The position numbers and the translations under genes are program-made. A DNA stretch of 64,000 bases from NCBI GenBank assembly GCA_963681505.1, contig OY811976.1, positions 3,577,588 to 3,641,587 of the forward strand, written 5' to 3'. Each line of letters starts with the position of its first letter. Position 1 is the first letter of the stretch. The notes under the pieces were generated by a model. That model saw only the letters and a program-made list of their open reading frames with translations. It searched no databases and was not told the DNA's origin. The DNA is from Eunapius fragilis (Eukaryota > Porifera > Demospongiae > Spongillida > Spongillidae). This document shows positions 58,801-64,000 of this stretch, piece after piece.

Positions 58801-59437
58801 AAAGTTAAATAAGCAAGAGTGGAAGTCATATGTCACTAGGAAGCAATTAGACTCAAAGCTCGGGATTAGTTCGAAGGGAGTGACCTCCAGTATGCTTGTT
58901 ACCTTCCTAAAGGATATCCTAGAGGAGCAGCCAGGGCGCCAGTGGCTTGCCAAGACTATTACTACCCCTATCCCTTTGGAGACTGTGGAGGCTCCTATAT
59001 AGATGTCACTCAAAACATTGTCCCCCTCTCTTACTCACATCACACCAATATTTTGAACTTGCACCTTTTACAACCTGTGTGCTTGTATGTGTGCATTCAC
59101 ATCCGCATCAGCAGTTACATGTAGGTATTGATCATTGATTGAGCTAGTGGTTGAAGCAAACATTTAATCCAGCTGTAATAAGTCTAACTTAACAGTAAGC
59201 CCATCAGTGATGCTATCTAGACCATTGGTTCTTATTAGGTCACACACTCCCAACCCCCCCTATACCGTAAGGGGTCCAAAACAGGCCAATGATACCAGAT
59301 GGAGACAAACAAATAGTTTATCCATGTTCTTTGATGAATTTGGAAATGGGTTTTAAAGAAATAATAACAAAATTCGGTGTGTAAAGAGAGCCGTGATTTC
59401 TGAAAGTAAACGTGGTTCTTAAACGGATTTTTACCCT
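55849..59437 (+). mobile_element. Whole-looking pogo-like DNA transposon
   Basis: 3589 bases. Terminal inverted repeats of 24 bases match at 20 positions: AGGGTAATTTTCCATTTAAG (55849 onward) and the inverse ending at 59437. A second inner pair, CCTAATAAGAACC (from 55878) and GGTTCTTATTAGG (59227-59239), follows. The target TA is duplicated (55847-55848 and 59438-59439). The undisturbed target is seen in F1 upstream regions, for example TGTACTATAGGACG near 62780. It encodes one two-exon transposase with an uninterrupted frame and could be young. Confidence 0.85.
56227..59002 (+). CDS. Pogo/Tigger-like DDE_1 transposase
   Basis: Two exons, 56227-57636 and 57692-59002, joined across a 55-base GT...AG phase-0 intron; 906 residues. 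Residues 1-150 are an unrecognised N-terminal extension with an AT-hook-like GGRPPKN near 111-117. A lysine-rich stretch (about 154-171) could be a nuclear signal. A CENP-B/Tc5-type helix-turn-helix region lies at about 240-305. The DDE_1 catalytic core has Asp363 (NLDETN), Asp490 (LVLDGFGSH) and Asp527 (LQPLDVAVF), giving DD36D spacing. A charged coiled coil (about 755-805) precedes the C-terminus. It would bind the element's ends and cut and paste it into TA sites. All three catalytic aspartates are present and no stop interrupts the frame. Confidence 0.85.
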
Positions 59438-59439
59438 TA

Positions 59440-59734
59440 CTATAGGACGAAAGTAGAATTTGTAGGACATAACGTGATTTGTGTGCGAAACATAGGACGA
59501 AACTTAACGCATGAATACGTATTTTCATTCTGAACAAATAACTTCATGTCCTACACATTCTATGCGCATTTAAGGCAATCACATAATTGAAAATGAGTTT
59601 AGCCCTAACGAGATCAATGATGCTGCTTAGTAGACCTATCACGATGTATAACGAAACTACTCATTCAAGCCATTAGCATATTGTGCGCTATATCTATATT
59701 CTGTTTCGTTCATCTTCCTGCATGCCTTAATTTG
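59440..59734. promoter_or_regulatory. Proximal upstream region of F1 gene 6
   Basis: Keeps the inverted GTAGGAC pair (AGAATTTGTAGGACA near 59456-59470 and TGTCCTACACATTCT near 59548-59562) and ATTAGCAT, but is cut off from the distal upstream blocks by the pogo-like element. Confidence 0.5.
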
Positions 59735-59782
59735 TATAAAAAGTTGTGTATAGATCATTGCAAACCATCTCGGAAAACAGAA

Positions 59783-60387
59783 ATGGTGTTCGTCGCGACA
59801 TTTGCTGTAATGCTAGTAATCTCCATCAGTACTATGCAGTGTGCTCCTACTAAAAGACAAAACTCTGCGGAAAATGATGAGAAATTGGAAAGTCTTATTA
59901 GAGGTGTTCTTTTCCTTGGTAGCTTAGCTCCAAGATCTACGGTGCGTGTAAACTAAAAACATATAACACTTTCAGATTTGCATTTATAACAGGTGGTAAA
60001 TATCACCGATGAGGCTTCCAAGGTACTTCTTGCGGTATGTCTTTTGAAGAACTTACCGTGGTCACGTGAAAACACCAGTGAGAGCCAGTTCTATGCATTG
60101 ATGGCAATCAAGGATGCTGTTATCAACAACTCGTGCGCATGGGTAAGAGCAAAGAATTACAAAGTGGATTCTTTATTACACTACTTGTAACATTTCAGCT
60201 ATCATCATCGCTACAATCGTTTTCATGCGACGATCTGTCTGCTTACTTCAGTACAGCGGAGATTGTGAATGTTCTACATACAACATTCAAAGGTAGCAAA
60301 CCCGCATCGTGCGATGAATGGATCACCAACAATCTCAGTAGTTACAATGAAGAAATTAGATCAGTTTTTCGCGAACGGTGTGCATGA
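59783..60387 (+). CDS. F1 secreted protein, copy 6, with one cysteine replaced
   Basis: Exons 59783-59941, 59993-60142 and 60199-60387; introns 51 and 56 bases; 165 residues; signal peptide MVFVATFAVMLVISISTMQC. The fourth mature cysteine (residue 120) is Phe here (SAYFSTAEIV against SAYCSTAEIV elsewhere), leaving five, which should leave its partner unpaired. SLAPRST replaces SLAPGST at the end of exon 1. TATAAAAAG at 59735-59743. An AATAAA lies near 60440. A 3.6-kb transposon sits 345 bases upstream. It could be drifting towards a pseudogene. Confidence 0.75.
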
Positions 60388-60535
60388 CGTACTATATCAT
60401 ACCCGCCCTAATTTTACGTTACACTGAATATATACAATTATAATAAATATTAAATCAATTTTTATGGGGTCGATTGCGAGGCAGCGAAAAGGGACCTAAC
60501 AGGTATATTACAAGTAATATAAAACATCATTCTGT

Positions 60536-60650
60536 ATATGAGAAAGTTGGCGGCAAATAGGATTGGAAGGCAATAGTGGTGTAAAAAGGAAGGATACAAG
60601 GGTCTCATAAGATGGAGAAATGTAATAGTCCTATATTTCGCACTAGACAA
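60536..60650. repeat. MITE single arm downstream of F1 gene 6
   Basis: GAGAAAGTTGGCGGCAAATA with the usual following stretch. Confidence 0.55.
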
Positions 60651-61414
60651 TTCTTAATTTTTTTAATTTTGTAGTGATATTCATTATTCTCACGCAATTC
60701 ACTCCGGCAATTTAACCAGCCACATAATTGACAACTTTGAAACTAAGCAATTTGTGTTAAATACTAGATTATGTGAACACCCATTTTCATATTCTGTGGG
60801 TGATTATGACATGGTGTCCAATTGGACTGCAACAATATTTAGTTTCAGCAGACCCCTCCCCAGATATGAAGAACTCACCAGCAACTGCCCAGGTAGACTT
60901 TTGGTCTGTGAAGTAAATAATTAAACAATTGTTATCAATTATTTTCTGGACTCAAAAAGGTTGTCGCGCTCATAGGCCTTCTTCTTTTCTGGATCAGCCT
61001 CGTAGCTGTCACTGTCGCGCGCTCATAGACCTTCTTTCTGGATTAACTGACGCACTCTTAGTCCTTCTTTTCTGTATACCCACCTTGTAGTTGCCACCTT
61101 CTTCTTTATGGCATTCGCTTATAATGTCATGCTCGCCTTGTTGATCTCTTTAAACTTAGGACTATTAATAACCAAAGGGTCTTGCATAGGTGTGACTTAC
61201 CGTATGTGGGATGAATAGCATAGTAGGTGATATGGCCAGGGTACAAGATTGTTTGTCTATCAAGCCCTGTATACCAATTTAGGTACTATATATTCGCTTT
61301 TGTATTTCACCCGATGGGTGATACATGCTTCTGACCCCTAAATATAAAATCCAGATATATGCTGAAGCTGTTGGTGCTCATGAACAACGTTTCTAGCTTC
61401 GGAAGAAACTCGTA
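60651..61414. other. Intergenic tract with ~55-base minisatellite
   Basis: 60950-61080 holds the CTCATAGGCCTTCTTCTTTT / GGATCAGCCTCGTAGCTGTC array; the rest matches 40276-41040. No gene. Confidence 0.45.
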
Positions 61415-61694
61415 CCCGGGGGCGGGGGCACCGGGGGCCCGTGCTCCCCCCCCCCCCTCCCCCCCCTTTCTTTTGCCTAATTATATATTCATAGTCGCAC
61501 AATGTATAGCGTTTTAAAGTGCATTTTGAACGTACAGCTACCAAAAGCGTCCGCGATTCGCGCGGGAGGGGGGATCCTCCCGCAACCACCCGCTCTCTGC
61601 GAACCTCGCCCACATCTCACTTAATTATAACTTTTCTCTATTGGTGCCCCCCCCCCCCCCCCCCCCCCTTTCAAAAATCCTGGGTCCGCCCCTG
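61415..61694. mobile_element. CAGGGGCGGAT-type MITE, second copy
   Basis: The right end, CCCTTTCAAAAATCCTGGGT then CCGCCCCTG, matches the element at 27683. The left end (GGGGGCGGGGGCACCGG) is diverged, so the left boundary is approximate. Long C runs flank a GC-rich core. Confidence 0.6.
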
Positions 61695-61720
61695 AATGCA
61701 TCCTTTGGTTGTGGAGGTGT

Positions 61721-61722
<2 letters not shown>

Positions 61723-61754
<32 letters not shown>
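61723..61754 (+). repeat. Poly-G run
   Basis: About 32 consecutive G. Confidence 0.9.
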
Positions 61755-61756
<2 letters not shown>

Positions 61757-62085
61757 AAGCGGCTATCAATGTGCTTTTACCCTGTCAAAAAAGTAGCCAC
61801 TCAGCTGTGTTGACCTCTAAATGAGGTTATATCCACCATTTACAGTCGCCTCAGCCTCACCCTCATGAGGCAGAATGCCAGGGCAATGTTGGCCAGATGT
61901 GTCCCACCAACCACATCTTGTGACTTTGAGTTGTTGTAGTGCTTTCATGTGCATATTATTATGATTATTATTGTATTCACTGCTTATACATTTATGAAGT
62001 ATATTTAATAATTATTATAATATTATTAGGCGGTATGGAGGGACCTAGCGCAACTTTTTTCAAGTTTCCAAATTATGTCGAATCC
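61755..62085. other. Unassigned stretch
   Basis: No gene seen. AT-rich with TATTATTA stretches around 61955-62030; the end resembles part of the MITE at 51675. Confidence 0.4.
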
Positions 62086-63050
62086 TAAATGACTACTCCC
62101 ATCCGCATATTGTGCCCAATCTAATGCTGTTTCTTACCTGCATGACTTAAGACACTGATACTGCTTACACTGTAGTAGGAATTCTCAAAGTATTACTACT
62201 AGTACTACTATCATCACAGCCCTCCCACATAAATGCCTATTAGGCAATGGTTGTAACTTAGCAACCAATTAATCTGAGTTTCATCACGTACCTTTAAAGA
62301 AGAATAATCCTTCCAAACATTTTTACAAAGGCATCAAGCAGTAAAAGGCACTGCATGCATGTCTATTCACATTTTCATGAGCACAGAATTTTACGTACAT
62401 GTCAAGGCTTGCCTTTAAGCTGCAGGCTCGCTTTGAGGGAGGCCAGCCCATTTTAAAACTGGCCAGCTGGGCCTCTTTGAAGAAACTGATGAACGTAGGA
62501 ACCTTAGCATGCTACCTTTGTGATAACTATCACGCTTTGAAGATGATAAGAACGTCTAAAAATCGTCCAGCTCGTGTATGGTCGGCATGCGAGTAAAGTC
62601 CGTATTGCCTGCACGTGTATATGGAGTGTCTTGAGAGGTGAAAGTCGTTGCTGCAGTTTTGATATGTGTACATGAATGCTTAGATAAAGATATGTTCCTT
62701 CAATGTCAAGGGAAGCACGAAAAACATAAGTGCATAAATAAAGAAAACACGAGGATTGGACTATGCATATCAGTCATGTTGTACTATAGGACGAAACTAG
62801 AATTTGTAGGACAAATATGCGAAATATAAGACGAAACTTAACACATGTATTTGTATTTTCACTCTGAACAAATAACATTATGTCCTAAAAATTCTATGCG
62901 CATTTAAGGTGATTCCGCGCATCACAAAATTGAAAATGAGCTTAGCCATACCGAAATCAATGACGATGCTTATTCAAACAAGCCATTAGCATATTGCGCG
63001 CTACCTGCATGTATATTCTGTTTCCTCCATCTGCCTGCGTGCCTTAAATT
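62086..63050. promoter_or_regulatory. Upstream region of F1 gene 7, undisturbed reference copy
   Basis: The most complete F1 upstream region without a gypsy or pogo insertion. It holds the GGCCAGCTGGGCC palindrome (about 62460-62472), the TGATAACTATCA motif (62520-62531), the uninterrupted TGTACTATAGGACG site near 62780 and the inverted pair 62799-62813 / 62881-62895. Confidence 0.55.
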
Positions 63051-63099
63051 GTATATAAAGTTGTGTATGGATGATTGCAAACCATCTCGGAAAACAGAA

Positions 63100-63542
63100 A
63101 TGGTGTTCGTCGCGACATTTGCTGTAGTGCTAGTAATCTCCATCAGTACTATACAGTGTGCTCCTACTAAAAGACAAAACTCTGCGGACAAAGATGAGAA
63201 ATTGGAAAGTCTTATTAGAGGTGTTCTTTTCCTTGGTAACTTAGCTCCAAGATCTACGGTGCGTGTATCCCAAAACAATATAATAGTTTCAGATTTGCAT
63301 TTATAACAGGTGGTAAATATCACCGATGAGGCTTCCAAGGTACTTCTTGCGGTATGTCTTTTGATGAACTTACCGTGGTCACGTGAAAACACCAGTGAGA
63401 GCCAGTTCTATGCATTGATGGCAATCAAGGATGCTGTTATCAACAACTCGTGCGCATGGGTAAGAGCAAAGAATTACAAAGTGGCATGGGTTATTACACT
63501 ACTTGTAACATTTCAGCTATCATCATCGCTACAATCGTTTTC
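63100..63542 (+). CDS. F1 small secreted six-cysteine protein, copy 7 (3' end in gap)
   Basis: Exons 63100-63258 and 63310-63459 are complete; exon 3 starts at 63517 and enters the N gap at 63543. Signal peptide MVFVATFAVVLVISISTIQC. Cysteines 69 and 101 are visible; the rest would be in the gap. Intron 2 is 57 bases and open in frame (VRAKNYKVAWVITLLVTFQ), as in copy 4. TATATAAAG at 63052-63060. Confidence 0.75.
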
Positions 63543-63742
63543 NNNNNNNNNNNNNNNNNNNNNNNNNNNNNNNNNNNNNNNNNNNNNNNNNNNNNNNNNN
63601 NNNNNNNNNNNNNNNNNNNNNNNNNNNNNNNNNNNNNNNNNNNNNNNNNNNNNNNNNNNNNNNNNNNNNNNNNNNNNNNNNNNNNNNNNNNNNNNNNNNN
63701 NNNNNNNNNNNNNNNNNNNNNNNNNNNNNNNNNNNNNNNNNN
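63543..63742. other. Assembly gap of 200 N
   Basis: 200 consecutive N inside F1 exon 3. The sequence after the gap does not continue the F1 gene, so the true gap size or the join is uncertain. Confidence 1.
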
Positions 63743-64000
63743 TTGAAACTGTTCATGCTCCCAAAGTGTGTCCTTCCCTCTTTGAAGCAGAGAAGTGTCG
63801 TCAACCCACACACCCCAATCGAGTCACTGTGCAAGATGTGGCTAAATAATGATCTGGTCACCCTCTGGTCAATGTCTGTAACCCGAGCCAACCTCCATAA
63901 TTCTTCCAAAAACCTCAGAACATCTACCCACAGTCAAGAAATCTCTTCAGCCATTTCACTAGGCCGCTCAGGATTGATGGGAAAAGCTTGCCGCATGCTG
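63743..64000. other. Sequence after the gap, unassigned
   Basis: 258 bases without similarity to the rest of the window and without a recognised domain. It could belong to a different locus if the scaffold join is wrong. Confidence 0.5.

Noticed and set aside
1-64000. CRISPR arrays, tRNA or rRNA genes
   Set aside because: No regularly spaced identical repeats with unique spacers, no cloverleaf-like segment and no rRNA signature were noticed; the tandem arrays seen are minisatellites.

Overview
This is eukaryotic, animal-type DNA. Its genes are split by very short introns (about 50-85 bases, GT...AG), there is no bacterial operon structure, and the space between genes is filled with MITEs, Ty3/gypsy and DIRS-like remnants, a pogo-like transposon, a Helitron-type helicase remnant, microsatellites and long G/C runs. 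A marine invertebrate fits. The tiny introns make a demosponge a reasonable guess, but nothing in the window proves the species.

The host content is dominated by a clustered family of small secreted proteins that I do not recognise. Family 1 (F1) has three exons and encodes about 165 residues: a signal peptide, six cysteines in the mature part and several N-glycosylation sequons. Copies that read cleanly lie at 2780-3383 (+), 15275-15885 (-), 23526-24129 (+), 30896-31504 (-), 39424-40026 (+) and 59783-60387 (+). A seventh starts at 63100 (+) and runs into an assembly gap. Four 3'-end fragments lie near 20.0, 26.4, 35.7 and 53.0 kb. A second family (F2) has one intact copy at 47703-48392 (+) and two broken copies near 5 kb and 25.5 kb. 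F2 has the same three-exon, phase-0 layout and a matching cysteine pattern, so F1 and F2 look like ancient paralogues. A third type (F3; 17243 and 32735) shares the F1 promoter and signal-peptide exon but has a different last exon, and sits head-to-head with an F1 gene.

The layout is a tandem segmental duplication. Block A (1-20.6 kb) and block B (20.6-36.2 kb) have the same order: gypsy remnant, F1 (+), F2 pseudogene (-), DIRS-like remnant, F1 (-), F3 (+), foldback/MITE cluster, F1 fragment (+). Block C (36.2-41.0 kb) repeats the first part. Block A alone carries a gypsy element with a second gypsy element nested in it (7.5-14.3 kb) and a hAT-like MITE whose empty site is visible in block B. 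Block B alone has a THAP-domain gene remnant split by another MITE.

The right half (41-64 kb) is less regular: microsatellites and a strong hairpin (41.7-42.9 kb), a Helitron-type PIF1 helicase remnant (43.1-44.7 kb), an inverted-repeat element (45.6-46.9 kb), the intact F2 gene, a THAP/DDE transposase remnant (49.0-49.8 kb), a palindromic TA-flanked MITE (51.7-51.9 kb), and a whole-looking pogo-like transposon (55849-59437). The transposon has an uninterrupted two-exon transposase and is inserted at a TA in the upstream region of the F1 gene at 59783. No tRNA, rRNA or CRISPR array was seen.
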